A DNA stretch of 64,000 nt, taken from positions 3,984,036 through 4,048,035 of the forward strand of contig CP060501.1 of NCBI GenBank assembly GCA_024760545.1, written 5' to 3'. This DNA is from Nitrospira sp. GTDB taxonomy: Bacteria; Nitrospirota; Nitrospiria; Nitrospirales; Nitrospiraceae. Positions 54,385 to 63,794 of the stretch are shown here, in pieces. The notes beneath the pieces were generated by a model. That model made no database searches and had not been told where the DNA came from. It saw nothing but the letters and a program-made list of their open reading frames with translations. Every line of letters begins with the position of its first letter. Positions within the stretch are counted from its first letter, which is position 1. The position numbers and the translations under genes are program-made.

Positions 54385-54867
54385 TCAACACGTCGCCATA
54401 GGCGCGCGGTGAAATTCCGCCACGGTGGGAAACACCAGCGCGGCAAAATCCCAGTATCGCATGCGGATTGCCTCTGAGTGAGTGCCCCCTTCAAAGACGA
54501 TTTCCTCGTCATGTGTGAGGGACCGATCGACATAGACCGGAAGGCCATACAGAGTTCCGAGAGGGGGCATCGCGCCAACTTCACAATCCGGGAAGAGCTG
54601 GGTGATTTCTTCTTCGGTCGCGAGACGGACGCGGTGGGTCCCGAACATCTTCCGCAGGCACGGCACATCCACCTTCCAGGTGGCCGGCAGCACCGTTGTG
54701 ACGAACCGCTCTTTTACCTTCACGATGACTACCTTGGCCATCTCCTGTTCCGGTACACGGAGCGTCTGTGCGACGGCAAGAGCCCGGAACGTCTGTGAGT
54801 GCGGCAACACATCATAATGAACGTGTTCACGATCGAGATGCGTCTTCAGCGAGTATGGAATGGGCAT
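54385..54867 (-). CDS. YbaK/ProX-type aminoacyl-tRNA deacylase domain protein
   Basis: 160 residues with the YbaK fold: YSLKTHLDREHVHYDVLPHS, KVVIVKVKERFVTTVLPATW containing the catalytic-lysine region (about residues 45-52), and GAMPPLGTLYGLPVYVDRSL. Such proteins clear mischarged tRNAs (for example Cys-tRNA-Pro or Ala-tRNA-Pro). The exact target cannot be read. AGGAGG seven bases before ATG 54867 fixes the start. The C-terminal segment after EAIRMRYWDFAAL is slightly longer than in YbaK itself. It is monocistronic; the 277 bp upstream show nothing clear. Confidence 0.82.
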   Translation of the reverse strand: MPIPYSLKTHLDREHVHYDVLPHSQTFRALAVAQTLRVPEQEMAKVVIVKVKERFVTTVLPATWKVDVPCLRKMFGTHRVRLATEEEITQLFPDCEVGAMPPLGTLYGLPVYVDRSLTHDEEIVFEGGTHSEAIRMRYWDFAALVFPTVAEFHRAPMATC

Positions 54868-55144
54868 AATCGTACCTCCTGTGGCGCCTGACCTCCAGAC
54901 GGAGGTCGCTGGTGAGTAATACATGTAGGGCAGTGCCTGAAGAGGACGGGATGATCGTCGGGATGGGGCTCATAACTACGCCTCCATCTAGATCATGATG
55001 ACCGGCAACACACGATGACTATATTTCGCTGATTATATTCCGTTTGAAGGAGCGTGCACAACGATTATTGAAAATCCGGCCGTTCTTTTTTACTGATGAT
55101 CGGATCGCAAAGGGGTGTGGTGGGAACAGCGCCCCGAGACCGGC

Positions 55145-56548
55145 TTATCTTGGCTGAGGATGATGGTGTAGCCGATTCAGACCGTCGAGGGCCGCGGTGC
55201 GGTAGCACTCGGCCATCGTGGGATAGTTGAAGACATTGCGCACGAAATACTCAACCGTGCCTTCATAGGTCAGGACCGATTGTCCGATATGAATCAATTC
55301 AGTGGCTCCCTGGCCGATGATATGAACGCCCAGCAGTTTATGTGTGTCGCGGTGAAAGATCACTTTCAAGAGACCGTGGAGTTCACCGCTGATGTGGCCC
55401 CGCGCCATTTCTCGAAAAAAGGCTCTTCCTGAGGCGTGCGGGACGCCTGAGGCGGTGAGTTCCTCCTCCGTCTTTCCGACCATCGAAACCTCGGGAATAC
55501 TATAAATGCCGTATGGAATCACTTTTATTTCATGCTCGTCGGATACTTGAAGGGCGTGGCAGGCGGCGAGGCGGCCTTGCTCCATCGCCGTCGCGGCAAG
55601 GGCTGGAAAGCCGATGACATCGCCGGCTGCGTATATATGGGGAATCGTGGTCTGGTAATGGGCATTGACTTGGAGTTGTCCTTGCCGGTCGGTGACGAGG
55701 CCGATCGCGGCGAGGTTCAAGGCTTCCGTATTGCCGACCCGCCCCATGGTGTACAGCAGCATGTCAGCCGTCACCGTTTCACCGGGGTGGAGTTGAACCG
55801 TGGGGCGCCCGGCTTCGTTGACGGCGATGTCCAGGTGTTCTTGTCCGAGCCGGATAGCGACGCCGTTGTGTTGCATCTGAGTGTCGAGCGCGCTCGCGAT
55901 TTCCAGGTCGAGGAACCGCAACATCTGCGTTCTTCGATCGATGAGAGTGACCTCGATGCCGAAGGCGGCCAGCATCGACGCATATTCAGTTCCGATGACA
56001 CCACCTCCGACGACGATGATGCTCGCCGGATGCTTTGTCGTGCGCAGAAACGTGTCGGAGTCGAAGATCGTCACGTCGTCGAAGGGAATCTCGGAGGGGC
56101 GTCGCGGCCGCGATCCGGTGGCCAGGACGATGACCGGGGCATGGACATAATCGATCTGCCGATCCGATCGTGCCACGCTCAACGTATGCGGATCGACAAA
56201 GCCGGCGGTGCCCTGGATGATCTCGATGCCGTTACGCTGCAATTGATCGGTGATCACGGCGATTTCGGTCTCGATGACCTGATCTTTGCGCGCCATGAGG
56301 TCGGGGAGCGTCAGCCGTCTGGTCAGTTCCGCGCCCAGCTGGGGTAATCCTCGCCGAACCAATCCATGAATGTATTCGATCGTGTCTTTGAGCGTCTTGC
56401 TCGGTAAGGTGCCTGTATTGAGAGACGTTCCGCCCAGTTGCGAGGATTTCTCGATCAGGGCAACGCGCTTCGACAGCTTCGCTGCTTGGACTGCCGCCTT
56501 TTGGCCGGCTGGTCCGCTTCCGACCACCAGCATGTCATACGATTTCAT
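55145..56548 (-). CDS. sthA: Soluble pyridine nucleotide transhydrogenase-like flavoprotein
   Basis: 467 residues of the dihydrolipoamide dehydrogenase-like family. The FAD site is MLVVGSGPAGQKAAVQAA (about 6-23), the NAD site is IIVVGGGVIGTEYASMLAAF (about 176-195), the second FAD motif is IYAAGDVIGFPA (about 304-315), and a C-terminal dimer domain follows. The redox-disulfide position reads GGTSLNTGTLPSKT, with Ser and Thr where CxxxxC would be. That excludes a disulfide reductase and fits SthA, which exchanges electrons between NADH and NADPH. ATG 56548 begins MKSYDML just before the FAD motif; the frame stays open far upstream without homology. Confidence 0.82.
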   Translation of the reverse strand: MKSYDMLVVGSGPAGQKAAVQAAKLSKRVALIEKSSQLGGTSLNTGTLPSKTLKDTIEYIHGLVRRGLPQLGAELTRRLTLPDLMARKDQVIETEIAVITDQLQRNGIEIIQGTAGFVDPHTLSVARSDRQIDYVHAPVIVLATGSRPRRPSEIPFDDVTIFDSDTFLRTTKHPASIIVVGGGVIGTEYASMLAAFGIEVTLIDRRTQMLRFLDLEIASALDTQMQHNGVAIRLGQEHLDIAVNEAGRPTVQLHPGETVTADMLLYTMGRVGNTEALNLAAIGLVTDRQGQLQVNAHYQTTIPHIYAAGDVIGFPALAATAMEQGRLAACHALQVSDEHEIKVIPYGIYSIPEVSMVGKTEEELTASGVPHASGRAFFREMARGHISGELHGLLKVIFHRDTHKLLGVHIIGQGATELIHIGQSVLTYEGTVEYFVRNVFNYPTMAECYRTAALDGLNRLHHHPQPR

Positions 56549-56730
56549 AGAAGATCTTGGAACGTACCTTTCGTCGGTGCTTACGATATCCTGACGACTG
56601 CTGCTCGCCAAGAAAATTGCGGATTGTTTGAAGCCAGTTGGGAGGGGCGGAGACTGTTCAATCCGATGCCATGGGTCTGCGAGTCGGTGGACTGCTTGAA
56701 TCGTCGCAGGGCAGGTTGTATGGTAAAAGC

Positions 56731-57180
56731 ATGCCTCGGTTTCGCATGATGATATGGTCTCTGGGGATAGCCACTCTGATCGGTGTAAGCATGGGTCTAC
56801 CCTTTTCCCATGCGGGTACAGGCGGAGACGGAGGCGCGATCGGGCCGGCAACGTCCAGTGTGACGGCGCCTGTGCCTCTGTCTACAACAGCGGAGACCGG
56901 AAAATTACAGGAACCATCGGCGTCCATGCCGATGGAGGGCACGTTGATCCTGCGTACTCTTCCGACTGTGTCGAGACAGCTCTCGGTGGGGGGAGCGACG
57001 CTTATGCCGTATGTCGGCGCTGGGTTCGGAGGGGGCTATGCCACCGAAATTGATCGCTCGCTTACGACTTCCCTGTCCGCTCCATCTTCCTCCTCCAACC
57101 TCTCCGATACCGGAATGAAAGGCCTGGCCGGGCAGATGATCCCGAATGAAGTCCAGTTAGGCATCCGGTTTCCGTTTTAA
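56731..57180 (+). CDS. Hypothetical secreted protein
   Basis: 149 residues. The signal peptide (MIWSLGIATLIGVSMGLPFSHA) is followed by a Gly/Ser/Thr/Pro-rich segment, then GGATLMPYVGAGFGGGYATE, a long Ser stretch and a C-terminal NEVQLGIRFPF. The terminal phenylalanine and the GAGFGGGY turn resemble a fragment of an outer-membrane barrel, but it is too short for a full one. Family not recognised. ATG 56731 was chosen for the signal peptide; the ribosome-binding site is weak. It is divergent from sthA. Confidence 0.5.
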   Translation: MPRFRMMIWSLGIATLIGVSMGLPFSHAGTGGDGGAIGPATSSVTAPVPLSTTAETGKLQEPSASMPMEGTLILRTLPTVSRQLSVGGATLMPYVGAGFGGGYATEIDRSLTTSLSAPSSSSNLSDTGMKGLAGQMIPNEVQLGIRFPF

Positions 57181-57266
57181 TTTAGGTTGAGACTTGCCCG
57201 GGCTACCGGTCTGTGAGACTCATCAACGCGCGTGTGTTCAGAACATAGGAGAAAAGAGGAACTGCT

Positions 57267-57416
57267 GTGAAAGAAGGGTATCGGTTGGTCGTTGTCGACA
57301 AAGACGGGGTGTTGGTCAGCGAATTCCAATTGACGAAGAACGCACTAGATCAGCCGGCGGCGTTTGTCGCCGCGCTGAAAGCATCGATCGAGTCCGTGGA
57401 AGAAGAGGAGCCCTGA
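57267..57416 (+). CDS. Small hypothetical protein, 49 residues
   Basis: Begins with a GTG preceded by GAGGA about eight bases upstream. It encodes KEGYRLVVVDKDGVLVSEFQ, then a helix ending ESVEEEEP. A beta hairpin followed by an acidic helix is a sensible small fold, and codon use looks coding. No family recognised. It lies 87 bp after the secreted protein gene on the same strand. Confidence 0.5.
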   Translation: MKEGYRLVVVDKDGVLVSEFQLTKNALDQPAAFVAALKASIESVEEEEP

Positions 57417-57450
57417 AGATAAATCAGGCTAGTACCGCCGTACCGACATG

Positions 57451-57472
57451 GGCGGGGAAGATCCCTGCCCAC
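57451..57472. terminator. Hairpin between convergent genes
   Basis: GGGCGGGG...CCCTGCCC stem of about seven pairs with one bulge, between a plus-strand small gene and a minus-strand secreted protein gene. No long T run. Confidence 0.4.
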
Positions 57473-57488
57473 ATCGTCTCGCTCACAG

Positions 57489-57905
57489 TTACTTGCCTAC
57501 TTTCAACAGCCAGCCATCGGCTTTGTCACAATCGTTGGGTCCTTTGGCGAAAACTTCGACCCGGATGTAGCTGCCTGTCACGGTGGCGGGCAGTTTACCC
57601 TTGACCAGATACCCGTTCGTGATTGTGGTGACAGTCACCGGGACCTTTTCCTCCTTGATTTTCACAGTGATGCTTGGCCAGTTGGTGGTTTTGGATGCAA
57701 GAAATGAAAATTCTGATTTTGGCGCCACCTCTACATTATTCTTCTCCGCAGAAAATGGAGTGGGCGTGAAAGCAGAAAAATACACTTGAGTACACGGGTC
57801 TATGCTGCCGGGGGAGTACGGACTGGTGTCATATGCCCAGGCTTGACCGACGGTACCATAGACCCCTATTGCCACAACGAGCCGTAGAATAGTTCGCAGA
57901 CTCAC
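57489..57905 (-). CDS. Hypothetical secreted protein
   Basis: 138 residues starting at GTG 57905, which has AGAGAGG six bases upstream; an open frame continues to 58043 but lacks a signal peptide. The leader (TILRLVVAIGVYGTVGQAWA) gives a mature protein of about 115 residues with two cysteines (DPCTQVYF and NDCDKADGW) and beta-rich repeats (VPVTVTTITNGYLVKGKLPA). It is probably a periplasmic or secreted beta-sandwich. Family unknown. The 313 bp between it and the alkylation-repair gene show no other feature. Confidence 0.55.
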   Translation of the reverse strand: MSLRTILRLVVAIGVYGTVGQAWAYDTSPYSPGSIDPCTQVYFSAFTPTPFSAEKNNVEVAPKSEFSFLASKTTNWPSITVKIKEEKVPVTVTTITNGYLVKGKLPATVTGSYIRVEVFAKGPNDCDKADGWLLKVGK

Positions 57906-58218
57906 GGTATGCCTCTCTATAAAAGTGTGGTGGATGAGTAAATCGGTCTCGATAAACGGGCCGTATTGTAACTCCTGCGCTAGAAAAAACAACCCCCCTC
58001 CGCGCCTCTCACCGGCGATCTTCCTGCGGTGACCCCGCTTCAATTACTTGGTCGTGCAGTTATTGTGTGCAGTCTTGGAGTTGCTGCCTGCCGGGGAACC
58101 CCATTTGGGACGGTGGACGGCCCGTACCGTGCCGCTCTTTACTCTAGGTTTCCCACTCGGATCGTCATGTCCGAAAATGGCGAGCAGGGTGTCACTCGCC
58201 GCCGCTATAATCACACCT

Positions 58219-59661
58219 ATGCTGCTCGATGCTGTCACCTGTTACCGCGCGCTGCTGGCGCGTGATGCGCGCTTCGACGGACGCTTTTTCATCGCTGTCT
58301 CATCCACGCATATCTATTGCCGGCCGATCTGTCCGGTCAAGCCGCCCAGGCTCGAGAACTGCCGATTCTACCTGAGTGCCGCTGCAGCCGAGGTCGACGG
58401 CTACCGGCCTTGTCTGCGTTGTCGTCCAGAACTCGCACCGGGCAATGCGAGCGTGGATGCGACCACACGCGTGGCACAGGCCGCGGCGAGCCTGATTGAG
58501 GATCGTGCGCTCGACTCCGACGGATTAGTAGGGATCGCATCCAGTCTCGGCATCACCGACCGGCATTTGCGACGAGTATTCAGCGCCGAGTTTGGCGTTT
58601 CGCCCGTTGAGTTTGCCCAGACACAGCGTCTGCTGCTTGCCAAGCGTTTGCTGGCCGATACCGGTTTGCCGGTCACCGAAGTCGCGTTCGCGAGTGGATT
58701 TGGGAGCTTGCGGCGCTTCAACGCGCTCTTCAGACAACGATATCGCCTCCAACCTGGACAGTTGCGCCGGCGCGTGAATGGTCGGGCAATGCCGGTTACC
58801 GATGCTCTGAGTTTCGAACTCAGTTATCGCCCGCCCTATGATTGGCCGGCCATGACGGCGTTTCTCGGTGCACGGGCGATTGACGGTGCTGAAATGCTTG
58901 ACGGGCCCCGTTACCGGCGCACCGTGCGTGTGACATCGGAGGGCAAAGACCATGTCGGATGGATCGAGATCGGACCATCACCGAAGAAGCCGGCACTCCA
59001 TGTCGCGGTCTCTTCATCGCTCGCCCGGGTTCTGCCGCCATTGCTTGCGCGCATCAAGACGCTCATGGATCTGTCCTGCAATCCGACGGAGGTTGCAGGC
59101 GTGTTGGGAAAGTTGGCGCAGCGTCCCGGTATCCGCGTCCCGGGTGCATTCGACGGATTTGAAATCGCGGTGCGTGCGATTATTGGACAACAAGTGACCG
59201 TTGCCGCGGCGCGGACCATCGTAGGTCGGTTCGCTGACGCGTTCGGGGATCCGCTCGAGACGCCGTTTGAGGCATTGACTGTGGTGTTTCCATCTGCGGC
59301 ACGTGTGGCTGACGTGGCGGTCGGCCTCATCGCGCGTCTGGGGATGCCGGCGGCACGCGCACGCACGGTGATCACGCTCGCGCGTGCGGTCGCGGACGGT
59401 GGCCTCGTCCTGACGCCTCACGCAGATCTCGACGAAACGCTGGAGCATTTGCGCGCGCTGCCCGGCGTGGGGGAGTGGACGGCGCAGTACATCGCTATGC
59501 GGGCGCTTGCCTGGCCGGATGCATTTCCTCATACCGATCTCGGCGTCATGAAGGCGCTGAAGGAGAAAGATGTGCGCCGCGTGCTCGAAGCCGGTGAAGC
59601 CTGGCGGCCATGGCGCGCGTATGCCGTGATGCAGCTCTGGCATTCACTGACCAAGGAGTAA
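58219..59661 (+). CDS. Ada-type regulator fused to AlkA DNA glycosylase
   Basis: 480 residues with three parts. The N-terminal Ada methyl-phosphotriester domain has the zinc/acceptor cysteines in YCRPICPV and RPCLRCRPE (about 34-78). The AraC-type HTH (about 90-185) includes VAFASGFGSLRRFNALF. The C-terminal AlkA glycosylase (about 195-480) has the helix-hairpin-helix LPGVGEWTAQYIAMRAL and the catalytic Asp in FPHTDLGV. It would sense methylated DNA phosphate, activate transcription and excise 3-methyladenine. This fusion is known in several bacteria. ATG 58219 is the first start giving an intact Ada domain. The 3' end is two bases from ogt. Codon use is GC-richer than in nearby genes. Confidence 0.88.
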   Translation: MLLDAVTCYRALLARDARFDGRFFIAVSSTHIYCRPICPVKPPRLENCRFYLSAAAAEVDGYRPCLRCRPELAPGNASVDATTRVAQAAASLIEDRALDSDGLVGIASSLGITDRHLRRVFSAEFGVSPVEFAQTQRLLLAKRLLADTGLPVTEVAFASGFGSLRRFNALFRQRYRLQPGQLRRRVNGRAMPVTDALSFELSYRPPYDWPAMTAFLGARAIDGAEMLDGPRYRRTVRVTSEGKDHVGWIEIGPSPKKPALHVAVSSSLARVLPPLLARIKTLMDLSCNPTEVAGVLGKLAQRPGIRVPGAFDGFEIAVRAIIGQQVTVAAARTIVGRFADAFGDPLETPFEALTVVFPSAARVADVAVGLIARLGMPAARARTVITLARAVADGGLVLTPHADLDETLEHLRALPGVGEWTAQYIAMRALAWPDAFPHTDLGVMKALKEKDVRRVLEAGEAWRPWRAYAVMQLWHSLTKE

Positions 59662-59663
59662 TC

Positions 59664-60179
59664 ATGCCGTACTACGACTACTATCAGAGTCCCCGTGGAC
59701 GCATGTTGCTGGTTGCCGATGACCACGCGCTGACGGGTGTCTATTTCACCGGACAGAAGTATCACCCTCGTGTCGACAAGGAGTGGAAACGAGCGGGGCG
59801 GCATGCGCCGTTACGCCAGGCGAAGCGCGAATTGGCCGAGTATTTCGGCGGCAGGCGGGCGCGCTTTACGGTCAAAGTCGCTCCGTACGGTACACCGTTC
59901 CAGCGCGCAGTGTGGAAGGCGATTGCAAGTATCAGATTCGGCCACACCATCGCGTATGCCGAATTGGCGCAGCGCGCAGGGTACCCCGGGAGTGCACGAG
60001 CAGCCGGTGCCGCCACCGGCCGCAATCCAATCAGCATCATCGTGCCCTGCCATCGCATCGTCGGCTCGAACGGTTCGCTCACCGGTTATGCCGGCGGTTT
60101 GACGAAAAAGCGCGCGCTCCTGGCCTTGGAAGCGGGGTCGAAGCTCACGTGCCATACGTGCGAGACACCCTCTCTGTGA
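59664..60179 (+). CDS. ogt: Methylated-DNA-protein cysteine methyltransferase
   Basis: 171 residues. The acceptor motif IIVPCHRIVG (Cys about residue 130) and the preceding GYPGSARAAGAATGRNP helix are those of Ogt/MGMT. The N-terminal segment (PYYDYYQSPRGRMLLVADD) is the usual Ogt start. It removes O6-methyl groups from guanine in a suicide reaction. AAGGAG five bases before the ATG supports the start, and the gene follows the Ada-AlkA fusion after two bases, so one transcript covers direct reversal and base excision. The C-terminus has an extra pair of cysteines (CHTC) of no known role. Confidence 0.92.
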   Translation: MPYYDYYQSPRGRMLLVADDHALTGVYFTGQKYHPRVDKEWKRAGRHAPLRQAKRELAEYFGGRRARFTVKVAPYGTPFQRAVWKAIASIRFGHTIAYAELAQRAGYPGSARAAGAATGRNPISIIVPCHRIVGSNGSLTGYAGGLTKKRALLALEAGSKLTCHTCETPSL

Positions 60180-60245
60180 GGAGGCCTGGCGTCAATCGGC
60201 ATACTTGTTGAAGCGTCCCCAACCCAGCGATGAAGGAGGTTGTCC

Positions 60246-60713
60246 ATGGCAGCGAAGGTGAACGCAATTCCAGCGGGCTATGAAGGCGCAACGCCGTATC
60301 TCATCATCAACGATGCAGCTCGGGCGCTTGAGTTTTATGGGAAAGCCTTCGGAGCTTCGGAAATCATGCGCATCCCGACCCCGGATGGAAAGGTCGGACA
60401 TGCGGAGATCAAGATCGAGACTGCGATCGTCATGCTGGCCGACGAATTTCCGGACATGAATTGCAAGAGCCCTCACTCGCTTGGTGGCTCGCCGGTGAGC
60501 ATCATGGTGTACGTGCAAGACGTGGATGCATTCGTGAAACGAGCCGTGGCGGCCGGCGCGAAAGTGATCAACCCGGTTGAGGATAAATTCTACGGTGACC
60601 GTTCCGGCAGCCTGGAAGATCCCTTCGGACATCACTGGCATTTCGCCACACATGTCGAAGATGTGCCGCCCGACGAGATGGCGAAACGAGCAGAAGCATT
60701 CAAGAAACAATAG
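60246..60713 (+). CDS. VOC-family (glyoxalase/PhnB-like) protein
   Basis: 155 residues of the vicinal-oxygen-chelate fold in its PhnB-like form: TPYLIINDAARALEFYGKAF (about 16-35), GHAEIKIETAIVMLADEF, then the second beta-alpha unit with VSIMVYVQDVDAFVKRAVAA and a metal-type EDPFGHHWHFATH (about 122-134). It probably binds a divalent metal; the substrate is unknown. AAGGAGG six bases before ATG 60246 sets the start. It is 66 bp after ogt on the same strand and may share the alkylation-response transcript, but a repair role is not implied by the family. Confidence 0.85.
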   Translation: MAAKVNAIPAGYEGATPYLIINDAARALEFYGKAFGASEIMRIPTPDGKVGHAEIKIETAIVMLADEFPDMNCKSPHSLGGSPVSIMVYVQDVDAFVKRAVAAGAKVINPVEDKFYGDRSGSLEDPFGHHWHFATHVEDVPPDEMAKRAEAFKKQ

Positions 60714-61035
60714 GGCGGGGCGTAGCGTTGGAGAAAAGGTCTCCGAGCTTGTTGCAAGACCATATCGCAATACGCCTGGATCCACAATCGGGCAATCCTA
60801 TAAGCCGTGCGCCAGTAACACCTCCCCCGCCTTCATGCCTCGTGCCGGAATGACACGGCCTCCTGCCGAAAGTGCTCTTACTGAGTCCCCACCCCATCAG
60901 AAACACGTGGATCTATCGATAGCTCGCTAGTTAAATCCGATTAAATATCTTTCTCCTGTGCACGATCCATCTTCCAGCACTTTCGTATAGGGCCATTCAA
61001 AATGGCTCTAGGAGCCGATTTATAAGAATTGTCTC

Positions 61036-61065
61036 TTGACAGATAGCTGAGAGCGCAACTACACT
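61036..61065 (+). promoter_or_regulatory. Strong sigma-70-type promoter
   Basis: TTGACA, an 18-base spacer and TACACT, 95 bp before the gene at 61161. It is the only feature I see in the 447-bp gap 60714-61160. Confidence 0.65.
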
Positions 61066-61160
61066 CACGCCACTTTGTAATTAAGAATAGACACGTGAGT
61101 GTTTAAGCTTACTATATCTATTCTTCAGATCTCTCGCCCACTGTCAAGGAGCGTGCGTTG

Positions 61161-61478
61161 ATGAGCGAGCAGAAAGAGACGACCATTGCGTTAAACATCC
61201 GGTTGAAACCTTCTGATTCTTCGGCCCACCCCCGTGCAGCCAACTACACCAACGTCGGGATCGCGCAAAGCCTCGCCTATCTGGATTTCGGCTTCATCGA
61301 GCCAGCTTTCCTTGCCGCGATTGCGAAGACGGCAAAAGACGGCCTGGCGGCTCCGAAAGGCATCGAGGGGCATCTTGTCACGCGCGTGGCTCTGGACGTT
61401 GGCGCACTCACACGCTTGCAGCAGCAGATCCAACAAGTGTTGGGGAGCTTGGGAGCAGCGCAGAAACCGAAGGCATAA
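61161..61478 (+). CDS. Hypothetical protein
   Basis: 105 residues without signal peptide: a beta-rich first half (TIALNIRLKPSDSS, TNVGIAQSLAYLDFGFIEPA) and a helical C-terminus (VGALTRLQQQIQQVLGSLGA). ATG 61161 has AAGGAG nine bases upstream and a consensus promoter at 61036-61065. The pattern is reminiscent of small structural or secretion-apparatus accessory proteins, but no family is recognised. It is followed after 66 bp by a lipoprotein gene. Confidence 0.6.
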   Translation: MSEQKETTIALNIRLKPSDSSAHPRAANYTNVGIAQSLAYLDFGFIEPAFLAAIAKTAKDGLAAPKGIEGHLVTRVALDVGALTRLQQQIQQVLGSLGAAQKPKA

Positions 61479-61544
61479 GACAAGAAGAGGATGTGGATGA
61501 GACACGCGCGATTACACGGCCTGATCCTATTGGGGGTAGAAGAA

Positions 61545-62765
61545 ATGGGGTGTAGCAGGAAGAGGAAAGAAACTCACCCATTTATCTTCATTTGGCAGCG
61601 GGTGTTTAAGGCTATAGGGATACTCGTAGTTGTACTTCTCCCCATGGCAATACTGGCCATAGGGGGGTGTATGAATTCAGCACAAAGTGGGCAAACGACT
61701 CCCAATCATTCAGAGATATCTCCCCTTGAAACTGATCCAGCGAAGGGACGAGATTTTCGAGACATCAGCGTCCATCCCAATGGAGAAGAACTCCTCTTCA
61801 CCGAATGCGTCTATGATCCGAAGGTGGAGCCAACCGGTGACTGCTATGTGTTGCGCTATCGTCTCGCCACGAAAAGTCTATACCGGTATGCCCTGCCCAC
61901 TGGATATGTCTATCAGACAGCCAGCCTTTCACCGCACGGCCATTTTATCGTCCTGAGCCGGGTACCCAAAATCGGTATCAGTGAGGACGCCGTTCGGCAA
62001 GCGCACGATCAGTCCGAAATCGTACACATGAAGGTCGACGGCACTGGGTTCCGTGTAGTACCCCTTGCCAAGGGGTACAAGGTGGGGCCCATTATGTCGG
62101 ATGATGAAACGCGCGTGGCCTATTGGCGCTCAACGCTACGGCCCCCGGGGAGCAAGACGTTCTCCAGTCATTTTGATGTGTGGGAAGTCGATCTCAAGAC
62201 GGGGCAGGACCGGTTATTTGCTGGCCAGTTTAAGTTTTTCGACCGCAGCGGGCTGCAGTACCTGTCCCAAGATGAAATGCTTGTCGGTGCGGATGGACCC
62301 AGCCAATATGCACAGGCCATATCTAAGTATTGGGCCAAATACAATCGAAGCGCAATTTACCGTATCGCGCGGGGCATGCGTGCGCTTCCTGAGCCGACGC
62401 TTACTGAGGTGGAGGGAGCTCAGTATCCCTCGAGCGATCGAGCCGGTAATCTCTATTTTCAGGGGCAGCGACCTGGCATTTCGTTGTTCAGGAAAGATCG
62501 GCACGGCGAGATTCAACAGTGGGGGTGGCCTGTCCGGTATGGCCCCGGGGATTGGGGAGGGGGCGGGTGGTATGACCTTGTGGCGGATCCCGGAGGGTCC
62601 TTCATTGCCTTCGTCTACAAAATTAAAGGAACCCTTGCTCGGGATGCGAAACGAAGGCTGGGGCTGCTGATCACGCAGACCTCAGAGTGGCGAGACTTGA
62701 ATATTCCCGCCCTACAGGCCAGCCAACTCATTCCGGTCACTGCAGCGGAGTTATCATCCAACTGA
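61545..62765 (+). CDS. TolB/WD40-like beta-propeller lipoprotein
   Basis: About 406 residues. The hydrophobic leader and lipobox (LPMAILAIGGCM) are followed by propeller blades in the TolB style (RDISVHPNGEELLFTEC, QTASLSPHGHFIVLSR, VGPIMSDDETRVAYWR, YPSSDRAGNLYFQG). Such proteins act as periplasmic scaffolds or binding proteins. The ATG at 61545 gives a compact signal sequence; upstream in-frame ATGs at 61491 and 61497 would add 16-18 residues before it. It precedes another propeller gene and is probably part of the same envelope group. Binding partner unknown. Confidence 0.65.
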   Translation: MGCSRKRKETHPFIFIWQRVFKAIGILVVVLLPMAILAIGGCMNSAQSGQTTPNHSEISPLETDPAKGRDFRDISVHPNGEELLFTECVYDPKVEPTGDCYVLRYRLATKSLYRYALPTGYVYQTASLSPHGHFIVLSRVPKIGISEDAVRQAHDQSEIVHMKVDGTGFRVVPLAKGYKVGPIMSDDETRVAYWRSTLRPPGSKTFSSHFDVWEVDLKTGQDRLFAGQFKFFDRSGLQYLSQDEMLVGADGPSQYAQAISKYWAKYNRSAIYRIARGMRALPEPTLTEVEGAQYPSSDRAGNLYFQGQRPGISLFRKDRHGEIQQWGWPVRYGPGDWGGGGWYDLVADPGGSFIAFVYKIKGTLARDAKRRLGLLITQTSEWRDLNIPALQASQLIPVTAAELSSN

Positions 62766-62791
62766 AGGGGAGCGAAGAAGGAGACGAACTC

Positions 62792-62878
62792 ATGGCAGAG
62801 CAAAACGGTGTAATGGCACAGGTCAAGCTTGGCATTGAGCCCTGTGTGAGTGATTGTGGGTATGTACGTCATTCATAA
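62792..62878 (+). CDS. Very small open reading frame
   Basis: 28 residues (starts MAEQNGVMAQVKLG, has two cysteines) with AAGGAG eight bases before the ATG. It lies between two lipoprotein genes. It may be a real leader peptide or chance; no family. Confidence 0.25.
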   Translation: MAEQNGVMAQVKLGIEPCVSDCGYVRHS

Positions 62879-62894
62879 GAAGATGAGGACGACA

Positions 62895-63794
62895 ATGCAG
62901 GTTGTTGCTTGTAATGCGCTGATCGTCGTGACTGCGGGTGTGCTCGCGATTGGTTGCGGCGAATTCCCAATTCCCTTCATCCCTTCTTTTTCTGCAAAGG
63001 ATCTTGCCATGGCGACTGAACGCCCATCAGAGGAGACGAAACCTCCAACGTGGACCATCAAACATCGGTTGCACCATGACTCGGGGGTCACAGCAGTGGC
63101 GATGAGCCCCAACGGACGGGAAGTGTCAGCCGGCGGCATTCTGAGTCCGACAATCAGCGTGTGGAATGTCGAAACAGGTGCTCAGATCCGTGTGCTGAAA
63201 GGGTTGAAGGGCAGCACACAAGCCCTCGCCTATAGCCCGGATGGACGGTTCTTTGCCGCCGGTCGCGGGATGATCACATCCGCAGATACCTGTGTGTTTG
63301 TCTTCCAAGCTGGAACCGATACGATTCTCCAACGGCTTGAGCCGCCGCCCATCGTCACGCGTGATGCGCCAAAGGGGGTCGGAATGGTGGAGTCTCTGCA
63401 ATACAGTCCGGATAGTCAGTTCCTGGCTGTGGGGTTTGTCGGGGGAGCCATTGGAATATTTGAAGCCGAAACTGGAAACCTGAAAGAGGCTTTTCACGCA
63501 CCGACAGCCATCGATGGACCCCTCGCCTACAGTCCAAGAGGGAGGTACCTAGCCATCAGTGCGCGCTGGACAATATCATCACCGGAAACAGCGGCAATAA
63601 TACGCTCAACGGGGGGGCCGGGAATGATCGGCTGGATGGCGGGCGCGGCAACGATACGCTGGAGGGAGGAGTGGGTGACGACACCTATGTCGTCGATCAG
63701 GCGGGCGATGTGGTTCGGGAGCTTGCGAACCAAGGCACCGATGCGGTGGAAAGCAGCCTCACCTACACGTTGGGCAGCCACCTTGAAAACCTGA
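62895..63794 (+). CDS. WD40-repeat lipoprotein, 3' end replaced out of frame
   Basis: The open frame encodes 299 residues. A lipobox (VLAIGCGEF, Cys about residue 21) and at least four WD40-type blades follow ([68 protein letters not shown]). After about residue 223 (near 63563) the protein-like pattern stops: the rest of this frame is Arg/Trp-rich nonsense, while the adjoining frame encodes RTX repeats. A real WD40 protein would need two or more extra blades to close the propeller, so this gene is probably truncated. GAGG six bases before ATG 62895 supports the start. Confidence 0.6.
   Translation: MQVVACNALIVVTAGVLAIGCGEFPIPFIPSFSAKDLAMATERPSEETKPPTWTIKHRLHHDSGVTAVAMSPNGREVSAGGILSPTISVWNVETGAQIRVLKGLKGSTQALAYSPDGRFFAAGRGMITSADTCVFVFQAGTDTILQRLEPPPIVTRDAPKGVGMVESLQYSPDSQFLAVGFVGGAIGIFEAETGNLKEAFHAPTAIDGPLAYSPRGRYLAISARWTISSPETAAIIRSTGGPGMIGWMAGAATIRWREEWVTTPMSSIRRAMWFGSLRTKAPMRWKAASPTRWAATLKT

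Noticed and set aside
55145-56548. Loss of the redox cysteines as evidence of an inactive dihydrolipoamide dehydrogenase
   Set aside because: SthA-type transhydrogenases do not need the disulfide, and the FAD and NAD sites are intact.
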